Assembly: GCA_024742575.1 (NCBI GenBank)
Contig: JANSYF010000001.1
Span: 1-64,000 of the forward strand
Reading direction: 5' to 3'
Length of the DNA stretch: 64,000 nt
Source of the DNA: Paracoccaceae bacterium
GTDB taxonomy: Bacteria > Pseudomonadota > Alphaproteobacteria > Rhodobacterales > Rhodobacteraceae
Below are positions 38,530 to 48,831 of the stretch, one piece after another (within the stretch, counting starts at the first letter, position 1; every line of letters starts with the position of its first letter). The notes beneath the pieces are model-generated. The model searched no databases. It had not been told where the DNA came from and was given only the letters and a program-made list of their open reading frames with translations. The translations under genes and the position numbers were made by a program.

Positions 38530-39246
38530 ATGCGCTTTCAAACCCCTCTTGTTCCGGGCACCCTCATCCGGCGGTACAAACGCTTTCTGGCCGATGTCAT
38601 ACTTGCCGACGGGCAGGAGATCACGGCGCATTGCGCCAACCCGGGGTCGATGATGGGTCTGGCCGATCCGGGATTGCGCATCTGGCTTGAGCCGAACGAC
38701 GACCCCAAAAAGAAACTCAAGTTCGGGTGGCGCTTGGTCGAGCACGGGAACGGGCATTTCACCGGGGTCGATACGGCGGTGCCGAACCGGATGTTGAAAG
38801 CGGCGCTTGAGGCCCGCGAGGTGCCCGGGCTGGATGTTTTCGATACCCTTCGGGCTGAAGTGCCGTATGGAGAGAAAAGCCGGATTGATTTCCTGCTCCG
38901 CAGCGACAGTGCACCTGACACCTATGTCGAGGTCAAATCCGTCACACTGTCGCGGCAGCCCGGACTAGCGGAATTCCCCGACAGTGTGACTGCGCGTGGC
39001 ACCAAGCACTTACAGGAATTGGCCAACATGGTCACCCATGGGCACCGTGCGGTGATGCTTTACCTCGTGCAGCGGACAGACTGTGAGCGCATGACCCTCG
39101 CGCAGGATATCGATCCCACCTATGCACAGGGTTGGAATGCCGCCACTGCCGCTGGTGTTGAAACGCTCGCGCTGGATTGCCACATCAGCCCCGACGCTAT
39201 TCAGCTGGGCAAACCAATCCCGATGGTCGCGCCGTCTGAGCCGTAA
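38530..39246 (+). CDS. sfsA: DNA/RNA nuclease SfsA (sugar fermentation stimulation protein)
   Basis: RRYKRFLADVILADGQEITAHCANPGSMMG. Confidence 0.92.
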   Translation: MRFQTPLVPGTLIRRYKRFLADVILADGQEITAHCANPGSMMGLADPGLRIWLEPNDDPKKKLKFGWRLVEHGNGHFTGVDTAVPNRMLKAALEAREVPGLDVFDTLRAEVPYGEKSRIDFLLRSDSAPDTYVEVKSVTLSRQPGLAEFPDSVTARGTKHLQELANMVTHGHRAVMLYLVQRTDCERMTLAQDIDPTYAQGWNAATAAGVETLALDCHISPDAIQLGKPIPMVAPSEP

Positions 39247-39313
39247 TGTCGCGCCTCTGGCAAAACCATGCACAGAGGGCTAAAACCGACACAAGAATTA
39301 CTGGAGTTCCCTT

Positions 39314-40129
39314 GTGAACAATAATCACGATGGTCGCATGACGCGCGAAGGTATCCGCATCCACGAGGCCGCAGATTTTGCTGGAATGCGCAAAGCCGGG
39401 GAACTGGCCGCGCGTATCTTGGATGACGTGGCCGCGCATGTATTCGTTGGACAGACCACAGCCGCGCTGGATGATTTCATCCGCACCGAGGTAGAAAAAG
39501 CAGGCGCTGTATCGGCCACCATTGGGTACAAAGGCTACCAACACGCTAGCTGCATCAGTGTAAATCACGTGGTGTGTCACGGCATCCCCGGAGACAAGAC
39601 ACTCAAGGATGGCGATATACTCAATATCGATGTGACGGTGATTGTCGACGGGTGGTTCGGCGACACCAGCCGCATGTATGTGGCGGGTAAGCTGAGCCGT
39701 AAAGCAGAACGCCTGATCCAAGTCACTCATGACGCTTTGTTCAAGGGGATTGAGGCGGCTAAGCCCGGCAACACGTTCGGTGACATCGGTCACGCTATCC
39801 AGACTTTTGTCGAGGCGAACCGCATGTCCGTTGTGCGCGATTTCTGCGGCCACGGTTTGGGCAGGGTGTTCCACGCGCCGCCAAACGTGCTGCATTACGG
39901 GCGTCCCGGAACGGGGCCGCGTCTAGAGGAAGGCATGTTCTTCACGATCGAACCGATGGTGAATCTTGGTCGGCCCGAAACCAAGGTTCTGTCCGACGAC
40001 TGGACCGCAGTGACGCGGGACAAATCCCTGTCAGCGCAGTTTGAGCATTCGATCGGCATCACCTTTGATGGCTGCGAGGTGTTCACGCCATCTCCGTCGG
40101 GTCGGTTCCATCCGACCTACGACACCTGA
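39314..40129 (+). CDS. map: Type I methionyl aminopeptidase
   Basis: VCHGIPGDKTLKDGDILNIDVT...GHGLGRVFHAPPNV. Confidence 0.92.
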   Translation: MNNNHDGRMTREGIRIHEAADFAGMRKAGELAARILDDVAAHVFVGQTTAALDDFIRTEVEKAGAVSATIGYKGYQHASCISVNHVVCHGIPGDKTLKDGDILNIDVTVIVDGWFGDTSRMYVAGKLSRKAERLIQVTHDALFKGIEAAKPGNTFGDIGHAIQTFVEANRMSVVRDFCGHGLGRVFHAPPNVLHYGRPGTGPRLEEGMFFTIEPMVNLGRPETKVLSDDWTAVTRDKSLSAQFEHSIGITFDGCEVFTPSPSGRFHPTYDT

Positions 40130-40143
40130 CCGATCATCCGTCC

Positions 40144-40827
40144 ATGGACTGTGTTCCGACCCGTGTTTTGACCATCGGGTGCAGCTGCATCAATCGCTTC
40201 CAGTTTGAGTTCTTTCAGGCCCGGCACCCTGGTTCCGAATGCCATTTTGTCCGATCCCTGTTCGACTGGAATATCGTGTCTTTGGTTGGAACAGAATCCA
40301 TTCTTAGTCGTGCTGTCGATGGCAGTTTGCTAAGCGTGCTGCAGGACAAATCCGGATATTATGTCGAATGGGATGTGCTTTTGTTTCACCAAGACTTGCC
40401 CGGCGTTTGTTTTTTTCACGAACAAGGCATCGCAAAGACATTCGATGACCCCACTCAGAAAAACAGCCTCGTCAGCAAACTGATCCACCAAGCGGAACCG
40501 TTCCTGACTCCGTATTACGCAGGCCAGACGCATCTGATCTGGTCCAACATCCAACCAAACCTGCCCGACACCGTGAACAACGTAACGCCATGGGACACGT
40601 TCCAACTGAGCACCCAACGCCACACCGCGATAAAAACCTTGGGGAAAGCGTTGTTCGGGGCCGATACGGCCTTTTCGTTCTTGACCATTGCTGGTGATGT
40701 TGCTGCTGACTTGGTCGGCGCGCCAGACGTTCAGGTGATCGACCTACCGCGCGGTTCTGAATACGAAGGACCACCTGACCTCTACGACTCGCTTCTTGCG
40801 GGTATCGTCGAACGGCCACACACCTGA
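40144..40827 (+). CDS. Hypothetical protein, possibly DUF1796 / papain-like
   Basis: [35 protein letters not shown]. Confidence 0.5.
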   Translation: MDCVPTRVLTIGCSCINRFQFEFFQARHPGSECHFVRSLFDWNIVSLVGTESILSRAVDGSLLSVLQDKSGYYVEWDVLLFHQDLPGVCFFHEQGIAKTFDDPTQKNSLVSKLIHQAEPFLTPYYAGQTHLIWSNIQPNLPDTVNNVTPWDTFQLSTQRHTAIKTLGKALFGADTAFSFLTIAGDVAADLVGAPDVQVIDLPRGSEYEGPPDLYDSLLAGIVERPHT

Positions 40828-40907
40828 TACAGCAATTCACTGGGATGGTTTGTCGCTTTCCCTTGTCGGTTCGCACCGCTAAACCATCTGCCATAGCGGA
40901 GGCAAAG

Positions 40908-41993
40908 ATGACGAAGATCACACCACAACCCGGGATCATGGATATTGCGCTGTATGTCGGTGGCAAATCACATATCGACGGCGTGTCGAACGTGGTCAAA
41001 CTCAGCTCGAATGAAAACCCCTTCGGGCCCAGCCCCGCCGCACAGGAAGCGGTGCGGCGCTCTGTTCTCGACCTGCATCGTTATCCGTCGACGGATCATG
41101 CGTCGTTGCGGGCTGCCATCGCAGACGTCTATGGCTTGAACGCAGATCAGATCATTTGTGGGGTCGGGTCGGACGAGATCATCACCTTTCTCTGCCAAGC
41201 CTATGCCGGGTCGGGTGATGAGGTGATCCATACCGAACACGGCTTTGCACTCTACAAGATCTGTGCTTTGGCGGCAGGTGCGACCCCGGTTGAAGTGCCC
41301 GAGCATGACCGCGTGACCGACGTCGATGCGATCCTTGCCGCATGTACCGACAAAACCAAGCTGGTTTTTATTGCCAACCCGAACAATCCGACAGGAACCA
41401 TGATCGGTCTGGCAGAAATCGAACGTCTTGCTGAGAACCTGCCGCCACAGACGCTGTTGGTACTGGACGGTGCTTATGCCGAATTCGTCGACGGTTATGA
41501 CGGCGGTGCCGCCCTAGTGCATGCGCTGAACAACGTAGTGATGACCCGCACATTCTCCAAGATCTACGGTTTGGGCGGGCTGCGCATCGGTTGGGGCTAC
41601 GCGCCGCAAGACGTGATTGATGTGCTCAACCGCATCCGTGGTCCGTTCAACCTTTCCGGAACAGCGCTTGCTGCGGCGGAAGTGGCCGTTCGAGACACCG
41701 CCTATGTGGAAAAATGCCGCCTCGAAAACACTCGTCTGCGTGCCTGGCTGGCTGAAGCGCTCGCCGAGCATGGAGTACCGTCTGACACGTCGATGGCAAA
41801 TTTCGTGCTTGCCCGATTCACTGACGAGGCCGAGGCCGAAGCCTGTAATCTTTATCTGCAGTCACAGGGGCTGATCGTCCGTCAGGTCGGGTCATACAAT
41901 CTGCCATTCGCGCTGCGCATCACCGTCGGGGACGAAGCCAGTTGCCGCCGCGTGGCGCATGCGGTTGGTCAGTTCAAGGCAGGTGCACGATGA
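40908..41993 (+). CDS. hisC: Histidinol-phosphate transaminase
   Basis: [17 protein letters not shown]...[21 protein letters not shown]. Confidence 0.92.
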   Translation: MTKITPQPGIMDIALYVGGKSHIDGVSNVVKLSSNENPFGPSPAAQEAVRRSVLDLHRYPSTDHASLRAAIADVYGLNADQIICGVGSDEIITFLCQAYAGSGDEVIHTEHGFALYKICALAAGATPVEVPEHDRVTDVDAILAACTDKTKLVFIANPNNPTGTMIGLAEIERLAENLPPQTLLVLDGAYAEFVDGYDGGAALVHALNNVVMTRTFSKIYGLGGLRIGWGYAPQDVIDVLNRIRGPFNLSGTALAAAEVAVRDTAYVEKCRLENTRLRAWLAEALAEHGVPSDTSMANFVLARFTDEAEAEACNLYLQSQGLIVRQVGSYNLPFALRITVGDEASCRRVAHAVGQFKAGAR

Positions 41994-42901
41994 ACCCTAT
42001 TTATGATCGTGTGGCCCTGATTGGTCTGGGCCTGATTGCTTCGTCGATGTTCTGGGCTATGAAACGCGGTAGCCTTGCTGGACACGTCGCAGGTTACGCG
42101 CGCAGCGCGGAAACCCGAGACACCGCCCGACGGATCGGTCTTTGCGACACTGTCTGCGACACGCTGGCCGATGCAGTGTCGGACGCTGACCTTGTTGTTC
42201 TCGCCGTTCCCGTGGGTGTGATGGGCGACCTCGCCGCAGAGATCGCGCCGTATCTGAAGCCGGGCGCGACTGTAACCGATGTCGGCTCTGTCAAAGGGCA
42301 GGTCATTGCGGATGTGACGCCGCATATCCCAGACGGCGTTCATTTCGTCCCAGCCCACCCCTTGGCCGGGACCGAACACTCCGGCCCGGAATCCGGCTTT
42401 GCAACGCTTTTTGACAACCGTTGGTGTCTGATCGTGCCGTCAGAGGGCAGCGCGCCCGAACCTGTCGACACGCTGTCGCGCTTTTGGCGCGGGCTTGGGG
42501 CCAACGTCGATGTGATGGAGCCGGATCATCACGACCTCGTTCTGGCGGTCACTTCGCATTGCCCCCACTTGATCGCCTATACGATGGTCGGTGTGGCCGA
42601 TGATTTGCGGCGCGTGACCGACAGCGAAGTCATCAAATACTCCGCTGCCGGTTTCCGGGATTTCACCCGCATTGCGGCTTCGGATCCTACGATGTGGCGG
42701 GATGTTTTTCTAACAAACAAGGACGCGACGCTGGAAGTCCTTGGACGTTTCACCGAAGAGCTTTTTGCGCTACAACGGGCCATCCGACAAGGTGACGGTC
42801 CAATGCTTCACGACTACTTCACGCGCACGCGCGCAATCCGCCGGGGGATCATCGAAGCAGGTCAGGACACGGCTGCACCGAACTTTGGGCGATCTGGGTA
42901 G
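41990..42901 (+). CDS. Prephenate/arogenate dehydrogenase
   Basis: [19 protein letters not shown]...[24 protein letters not shown]; overlaps hisC stop. Confidence 0.9.
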   Translation: MNPIYDRVALIGLGLIASSMFWAMKRGSLAGHVAGYARSAETRDTARRIGLCDTVCDTLADAVSDADLVVLAVPVGVMGDLAAEIAPYLKPGATVTDVGSVKGQVIADVTPHIPDGVHFVPAHPLAGTEHSGPESGFATLFDNRWCLIVPSEGSAPEPVDTLSRFWRGLGANVDVMEPDHHDLVLAVTSHCPHLIAYTMVGVADDLRRVTDSEVIKYSAAGFRDFTRIAASDPTMWRDVFLTNKDATLEVLGRFTEELFALQRAIRQGDGPMLHDYFTRTRAIRRGIIEAGQDTAAPNFGRSG

Positions 42902-42909
42902 GGCGATCG

Positions 42910-43797
42910 ATGCGTGTGACGAGTGTTCTGGTTTGGGTTTGGATCATTATGGCAGGCGCGGCTCTTGCGGCTCCGGACACATCCCTCCGACCGATTGCAC
43001 GCGAAGACAATACATCCGCTTCCATGTCGCTTGGAAACACCCGACCAATGGCACGGCCTGCCCTTCTTGAGGCCGCGTTGGTCAGCCAGTTGGCCCGGCA
43101 ATTCGAAACCGTCGCCGATCCCGGTTTCCAACATGCACTTGCCAGCCAGACCAACATAGCAACTCGCGCCTTTGCCGCCGTATCTCCCCAAGCGACCGGG
43201 TTGTCGATCCGTCCGAACCTTCGGCCTTACAGCATGGTGCAAAAGGCTATGGCAAAGCGCCGTGCCCGGGCCAAGGGGGCCGTGTGCGGCGATCCGGATA
43301 TTCAGGGCGAAACCGTTGGTTTTGTTCCCGGCCGCCTATCCGCTTGCGGCATTCAAGACGCGGTCAAAGTGCGGTCCGTCTTGGGCATAACGTTAAGCCA
43401 GCAAGCTGTATTGGATTGCAAAACAGCGAAAGCCGTCAAAACTTGGGTCCGAAAGGGTATGAAACCTGCCGTGGGCAACACCGGGGGGGGCGTGTCCCAG
43501 ATAAAGGTCGCCGCGCATTACGCCTGCCGGACGCGCAACAATCAGCCCGGGGCGAAGATCAGCGAACATGGCAAGGGTCGGGCGATCGACATTTCGGGTT
43601 TCCGCCTTCGCGATGGATCCGAGATCACACTCCTTCAGGATTGGAACCGACGCGGCACCGGGGCAATGCTGCGCAAGATGCACCAAAGCGCATGCGGAAT
43701 TTTCGGAACTGTTCTTGGCCCAGAGTCAGACCGGTTTCACAAGGATCATTTCCATTTCGACACGGCCCGCTACCGCAGTGGTTCGTTCTGCCGCTGA
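42910..43797 (+). CDS. Extensin-like family protein
   Basis: CGIQDAVKVRSVLGITLSQQAVLDC...SEHGKGRAIDISGF...HFHFDTAR. Confidence 0.85.
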   Translation: MRVTSVLVWVWIIMAGAALAAPDTSLRPIAREDNTSASMSLGNTRPMARPALLEAALVSQLARQFETVADPGFQHALASQTNIATRAFAAVSPQATGLSIRPNLRPYSMVQKAMAKRRARAKGAVCGDPDIQGETVGFVPGRLSACGIQDAVKVRSVLGITLSQQAVLDCKTAKAVKTWVRKGMKPAVGNTGGGVSQIKVAAHYACRTRNNQPGAKISEHGKGRAIDISGFRLRDGSEITLLQDWNRRGTGAMLRKMHQSACGIFGTVLGPESDRFHKDHFHFDTARYRSGSFCR

Positions 43798-43799
43798 CC

Positions 43800-44528
43800 T
43801 TAATTGTAGGATCGCACAAGGCTTTCCGCCACAAGCGCCCACCCGTTCGCCACAACAAAAAACGCGAGCTTGAATGGTAGCGATACAATCGCTGGCGGCA
43901 CCATCATCATGCCCATCGACATCAACACAGCTGCAACCACGAGATCTATGATGAGAAAAGGCAGGAAGATCAGGAATCCAACTTGAAACGCACGGGAGAG
44001 TTCCGAAAGCAAAAAGGTTGAGATCAAGACAGAAAGGGGCGTATCGGGGTTCGCCTCTGTCAGGTTCAGATCTGACCTGATCCGGGCCATTGTCGCAAAA
44101 GTGTCAGGGTCAACCTGCGCCGCCATGAAAATCCTGAAAGGCTCGAACCCGCGCTGGAAGCCTTCTTCAACTTCGACCTCACCATCCAGCAGTGGTCGTA
44201 CCCCTTGCTCCCAAGAGTCGAGCAAAACTGGCTCCATCACAAAGAACGTTAGAAACAGCGCGATGCTGATAATCAGCATGTTCGGAGGTGACTGCTGCAG
44301 CCCAATGGCTTGCCGCAAGATCGACATCACGGTCACGATGAACGGAAAGCAGGTAACGGTTACGACAATCCCTGGCGCAATACTGAGCACCGTAATCAAT
44401 GCGATCAGGTTGAGTGTTGTCGCGGTGATGGACCCGCCATCACCGAGGTCTAACGACAAACTTTGCGCCGACGCCCCAGACGCTGCCAAAAGGCTGATCA
44501 CCACAACGATGGGACCGACGCGGTTCAC
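43800..44528 (-). CDS. fliP: Flagellar biosynthetic protein FliP
   Basis: RQAIGLQQSPPNMLIISIALFLTFFVMEPV...GMMMVPPAIVSLPFKLAFFV. Confidence 0.93.
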   Translation of the reverse strand: MNRVGPIVVVISLLAASGASAQSLSLDLGDGGSITATTLNLIALITVLSIAPGIVVTVTCFPFIVTVMSILRQAIGLQQSPPNMLIISIALFLTFFVMEPVLLDSWEQGVRPLLDGEVEVEEGFQRGFEPFRIFMAAQVDPDTFATMARIRSDLNLTEANPDTPLSVLISTFLLSELSRAFQVGFLIFLPFLIIDLVVAAVLMSMGMMMVPPAIVSLPFKLAFFVVANGWALVAESLVRSYN

Positions 44529-44530
44529 CG

Positions 44531-44827
44531 TTAAAGACCAGAAGGGCCAAGATCATTGACATCGACCAGTCGAACACAAAGCTGACCTTGCTGCTCTCCG
44601 CTTTCGCCAACTTCCAGAACACCCATCCCGATCAGGCGATCACCCACATACAGCTCGACCATATCCTCGACTCGCTTATCGAGCAGCAGAACTGACCCTT
44701 CTTCAAGTTGTAATAGGTCACGGACAATAGGGCGGGCACGGCCCACTGATACCAAGATTTCAATCGGAACATGTGTAAAGGCCGCTTCGACCTTGCGGGA
44801 ACCAAGAGCGTCAGTTGAGTTATCCAT
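44531..44827 (-). CDS. fliN: Flagellar motor switch protein FliN
   Basis: FTHVPIEILVSVGRARPIVRDLLQLEEGSVLLLD. Confidence 0.88.
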   Translation of the reverse strand: MDNSTDALGSRKVEAAFTHVPIEILVSVGRARPIVRDLLQLEEGSVLLLDKRVEDMVELYVGDRLIGMGVLEVGESGEQQGQLCVRLVDVNDLGPSGL

Positions 44828-45422
44828 GAGCGCGTCTCTCCGGTGTGTCGTGAAGCACCGTATGCACAGCCTGCGCGATCTGGGCTGAAACGTCAGACAG
44901 ATCCACTGACAGCTCTTTTCGGCCCATTCGCAAATCCGCCCGGCCTTCTGGAATGTCGTCTGATTGTACGACTGTCACAGGAAGGTTCGTCGCTGCCGCA
45001 TTTACGAACTGCGACACCTGTTCGACGGACTCAGGTGTCACGGCAATCTCTATCTGGACGGTGCCCATCTCGCAGGCGATACGCGTGAGTTGATCGGCCA
45101 CGTGTGCGCCCAAAGTCTCGCGGGCAAGGGACGGCAGGATCTTTTTCAGGATTTCATCAAAGAGCGGACCCAGATTTGAAAGAATCTGTGCGTGGACCTC
45201 GTGATAGGTGAACGAAAGGTCTTGCAGGGTCTGAATGACCCCATCAGACAGCTGCGTGCCTTCCTCGGTCTTGGCCTTGATCGCATCATCCCAACCAGCG
45301 CGATACCCTTTGTCGAACGCCTCCAACCGTTCAGTTTCAAGCACCTCATCGGAGACGGAATGCATGCCAACTCTAGATTGCGGAGTGCCAAAATCCTCCA
45401 GGTAGGCGGAAAGTGACGTCAT
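44820..45422 (-). CDS. FliH-like flagellar protein
   Basis: Between fliF and fliN; helical FliH-like composition, FDKGYRAGWDDA. Confidence 0.65.
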   Translation of the reverse strand: MTSLSAYLEDFGTPQSRVGMHSVSDEVLETERLEAFDKGYRAGWDDAIKAKTEEGTQLSDGVIQTLQDLSFTYHEVHAQILSNLGPLFDEILKKILPSLARETLGAHVADQLTRIACEMGTVQIEIAVTPESVEQVSQFVNAAATNLPVTVVQSDDIPEGRADLRMGRKELSVDLSDVSAQIAQAVHTVLHDTPERRAHG

Positions 45423-47047
45423 CTCGCGTCCTCCGGTTTTGGCTCATCAAGCCAACTGCGCAACACCTCGACTGTTTCGTTGCGCCGTTCATCGATAAGG
45501 GTTTTCAAACGGGCAACGGCATCTTCGGAGTTTGGCAGCTCAGCCTGATCAACACGCGCCGGGATCGCGGGCAGATTGATATCGCCACTTTCAGGCTCAA
45601 TCGTTCCATTCAGGACAGGAAGCTCTGGCGATTGCGCCGACGCCGATGCGTTATTTGCCAAAACAGGCAGTACGGCGTTACGTCGTCCAGGCAATAACAA
45701 CGGACGAATAACAAACACGCCCAGGATCAGAGCTACCAGACCGAATACCACCATTTGAACGAGGCTCATTGCGTCGATCTGTCCAGAGAACCAATTCTGT
45801 TCAACTGGTAGGGAACCAACGCTTTCCAACGGTTCGAAAGACAACGATTTCAGTGTGATCACGTCACCTCGGCTTTCATCATATCCGACGGCCGACGCAA
45901 CAAGATCGCGGAGCGCGGCCAATTCTTCGTCAGGTACAGGCACGAACGCGGCATTGCCTTGAGCATCGGTCTGCAGTGTTCCGTTCACCATGACCGCAAC
46001 GGTCAATCGCTTGATCGCGCCTGGCGCTTTTAGGACTTCGCGCGTTGTCTGGGACACCTCGTAGTTTAGACGCTCACGCGTTTCAGCTGATTGGCGCGTT
46101 TCCGTTTCGCTTCCTGACGCGTCGCCGTCGGGTAAGTTAGACGCGACTGTGACCGCTCCTGACCCTGCATTTTCAGATTGATCTGATCGTTCTTCGCTGT
46201 CCGAACTGATGACAAAACGACTGTCAGGGTCAAAACGACGCTCTGTTATCGATTCCGTGTCGGTGATTGAATCGATGCTGACCTCAACAACAGCGTTGCC
46301 ACGACCGACTCGTGCTTCGACAAGCCGCAGAACCCGATCGCGCAAAAGATCGCTGCGATCCTGATCACGGGCTGGATTCAATATATCCGAGTTGTCCGAT
46401 ATGAGACCCAGTTTCGAATCGATCAAAGCAACGTCTTCAGCTGCCAGCCCCGCTACTGCTGAGGCCACCAAATGCCGGATGGCTTGCGCTTGTGATCGGT
46501 CAATGGCCCCCGAACGAGCTGTGACATGAACAGAAGCGCTGGGCGCAAGATCGCGCCGAAACGGATTATCGCTTCCCGTGGCAATGTGAACCCGGGCCGT
46601 TCCGATATTGGGCGATGACACAATGGTTCGCGCCAATTCTCCTTCCTTGGCCCGCAGATATGCTGCATCGAACATCTGCGATGTGGTCCCAAACCCCGAC
46701 AGCGTATCCAAGAGTTCATATCCCTGTGCGGAAGATGCAGGCAAACCCTCTGACGCAAGTGTTAGTCGCAACTGATCACGGGCCGCAGACGCTACGAGAA
46801 TCGACGTACCCTGCACTTCGAAGGGAACACCCATTTGCTGCAGAGACTGGACCACTTCGCCAGCCGCAGCCGGATCAAGCCCGGAATACAATAGCGTCAT
46901 GCGCGGCTGAGTAACTAACCGAGACATCCCGAGAATCGCCAGAAATATCGCAATCGTTGATCCGATCACGATCGCCTTTCGCGCATTGGAAAGATTTCGC
47001 CAAATTGGCAATAGGTGCTGCACCGCTATCCTCCGAACCCAAAACAT
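45419..47047 (-). CDS. fliF: Flagellar M-ring protein FliF
   Basis: TLLYSGLDPAAAGEVVQSLQQMGVPFEV...; two-TM M-ring protein, 542 aa. Confidence 0.93.
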   Translation of the reverse strand: MFWVRRIAVQHLLPIWRNLSNARKAIVIGSTIAIFLAILGMSRLVTQPRMTLLYSGLDPAAAGEVVQSLQQMGVPFEVQGTSILVASAARDQLRLTLASEGLPASSAQGYELLDTLSGFGTTSQMFDAAYLRAKEGELARTIVSSPNIGTARVHIATGSDNPFRRDLAPSASVHVTARSGAIDRSQAQAIRHLVASAVAGLAAEDVALIDSKLGLISDNSDILNPARDQDRSDLLRDRVLRLVEARVGRGNAVVEVSIDSITDTESITERRFDPDSRFVISSDSEERSDQSENAGSGAVTVASNLPDGDASGSETETRQSAETRERLNYEVSQTTREVLKAPGAIKRLTVAVMVNGTLQTDAQGNAAFVPVPDEELAALRDLVASAVGYDESRGDVITLKSLSFEPLESVGSLPVEQNWFSGQIDAMSLVQMVVFGLVALILGVFVIRPLLLPGRRNAVLPVLANNASASAQSPELPVLNGTIEPESGDINLPAIPARVDQAELPNSEDAVARLKTLIDERRNETVEVLRSWLDEPKPEDAR

Positions 47048-47084
47048 TCTGTTTCGTTGATGGGCTCGTTATTGCGCGTTCGTG

Positions 47085-47099
47085 TTAACAATCGGTTAG
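47085..47099. promoter_or_regulatory. CtrA-like box TTAA-N7-TTAG between fliF and fliL
   Basis: TTAACAATCGGTTAG in divergent flagellar intergenic region. Confidence 0.45.
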
Positions 47100-47145
47100 T
47101 GCCTGACCGCTAAAAGTCGAACCATGAACCACGGATGGAAGGGTC

Positions 47146-47643
47146 ATGGCACTGACTGACGCTACAGACATCGAAACAGGCAAGGGCACCAAAAAGGTAT
47201 CCAAGACCACCCTCATTCTATCCGTCATACTGTGTCTTGCAGGTGCAGCAGTCGGTTTTTTTGTCTTATCCAGCGGACTTGTCCCGACAGGAAAACAAGA
47301 GGCGCACACGTCCGAAACACACGAACTGCCCGAAGCGATGCCCGATGTTGTGTTTGTGGAAATTCCGACTCTGATTGTCACCTTGCCGCCGGGAGCAAAG
47401 AACGATCACTTACGCTTTACAGCGCAGATTGAAGTTCCCTCAAAATATCAAGCCGACGTCGAATTCCTGATGCCGCGCATACAGGACGTGTTGAACGGCT
47501 ATCTTCGCGCGCTGACTGCTGAAGACATCGAAGGTCCCGGGGCGCTTTTCCAGATTCGGCTGCAGTTGTTTCGTCGCATTGTGGTCGTTGTCGGGCTTGG
47601 CAAAGCCAACAGCCTGCTTGTGTCAGAATTCATCCTGAATTGA
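47146..47643 (+). CDS. fliL: Flagellar basal body-associated protein FliL
   Basis: Single TM, VFVEIPTLIVTLPPG...RLQLFRRIVVVVGLGKANSLLVSEFILN. Confidence 0.85.
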   Translation: MALTDATDIETGKGTKKVSKTTLILSVILCLAGAAVGFFVLSSGLVPTGKQEAHTSETHELPEAMPDVVFVEIPTLIVTLPPGAKNDHLRFTAQIEVPSKYQADVEFLMPRIQDVLNGYLRALTAEDIEGPGALFQIRLQLFRRIVVVVGLGKANSLLVSEFILN

Positions 47644-47652
47644 GGATCCGTA

Positions 47653-48012
47653 ATGGAATTGGTAGCCGATATTCTACTCGTGGCTGGCGCACTTGGCGCC
47701 GGACTATACTGCTTTGTTCTTTCGCGCAGGTTGACGCGTTTCACAGACTTAGAGAACGGTGTTGGTGCTGCTGTCGCGGTCCTGTCCGCGCAGGTGACCG
47801 ATTTGCAATCCGTGCTTGAGACAGCGCGAACAACCGCAAGTCATTCGACTGACAGCCTTCAAGATTTGACAACGCGGGCGGAAGATGCAGCCAAACGGTT
47901 GGAATTGATGGTCGCCTCCATGCACGATCTGCCCCCCGCACCGTCAAACCCGGCATCTGCTCCACCGCCATCAGAACCCGTGTTTGCCCGGCATGCCCGA
48001 GGTGCCGAATGA
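47653..48012 (+). CDS. Hypothetical membrane protein in flagellar cluster
   Basis: 119 aa, N-terminal TM + coiled coil; overlaps next ORF by 4 nt. Confidence 0.65.
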   Translation: MELVADILLVAGALGAGLYCFVLSRRLTRFTDLENGVGAAVAVLSAQVTDLQSVLETARTTASHSTDSLQDLTTRAEDAAKRLELMVASMHDLPPAPSNPASAPPPSEPVFARHARGAE

Positions 48013-48617
48013 CACCAAAAACACATGGAAAAAGACCCGACCAGAGCCCTTCGCGTAAAGGGACACTGATCATTATCGGTACGCTTTTCATTTTGTCTGC
48101 TGGCGTGCGGTTGGCGACCGATGCCGGGCAGGTTCTTGCAAGTGAAGGCGTAGATTATGAAGCCGCTACCAATTCCGCTAGCGCAGTTGCGCAAGACCTT
48201 GCTCGCCCAGAATCATTGAACGCGGCTTTGGACGCGATCAAGCGACGCGAAAGGCGGTTGATTGATCGTGAAGCGGAAATTGACTCACGCGAAGCGTCTC
48301 TCTCGGCAGCCGAAGCTGCAATTGACCTTGAGCTGACCAAGCTGGAAGAAGCCGAACAAAGCCTGCGAGAAACGATTGCACTTGCCGCCGCAGCAGCAGA
48401 AGACGATCTTTCTCAACTCACCGCCGTCTATGCCGATATGAAACCGAAGCAAGCCGCCGCCTTGTTCGAACAGATGGATTCAACCTTCGCAGCCGGCTTT
48501 CTTGGCCGAATGGCCTCCGACAGCGCAGCACGAATTATGGCCGGAATGACGCCCGAAAAAGCCTACGCGATCAGCCTCGAATTAGCCGGACGCAACGCTA
48601 GTATTCCGCTAGAATGA
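48009..48617 (+). CDS. MotE family protein (MgtE-N-like flagellar motor chaperone)
   Basis: VYADMKPKQAAALFEQMDSTFAAGFLGRMASDSAARIMAGMTPEKAYAISLELAGRNA. Confidence 0.8.
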   Translation: MTPKTHGKRPDQSPSRKGTLIIIGTLFILSAGVRLATDAGQVLASEGVDYEAATNSASAVAQDLARPESLNAALDAIKRRERRLIDREAEIDSREASLSAAEAAIDLELTKLEEAEQSLRETIALAAAAAEDDLSQLTAVYADMKPKQAAALFEQMDSTFAAGFLGRMASDSAARIMAGMTPEKAYAISLELAGRNASIPLE

Positions 48618-48633
48618 GACACTTGGGTAACTC

Positions 48634-48710
48634 TGGTGATCCCGGCAGGATTCGAACCTGCAACCTGCCCCTTAGGAGGGGGCTGCTCTATCCAGTTGAG
48701 CCACGGGACC
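48634..48710 (-). tRNA. tRNA-Arg (anticodon CCU)
   Basis: Reverse complement GGTCCCGTGGCTCAACTGGATAGAGCAGCCCCCTCCTAAGGGGCAGGTTGCAGGTTCGAATCCTGCCGGGATCACCA; cloverleaf pairs by eye. Confidence 0.93.
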
Positions 48711-48831
48711 ACGCAGTTTAGGCATACTGATCCAATCGCAGCTTGTCATCACATCAGTCATTTTTTCACAAGCGTCGCAATCGCTTGCTGGTGCGCAGAA
48801 GATTGCGGTAACATCAAGATGACAGAATAGG

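Noticed and set aside
48634-48710. tRNA-Arg as a possible genomic island attachment site
   Set aside because: No integrase, direct repeat of the tRNA 3' end or mobility genes seen nearby
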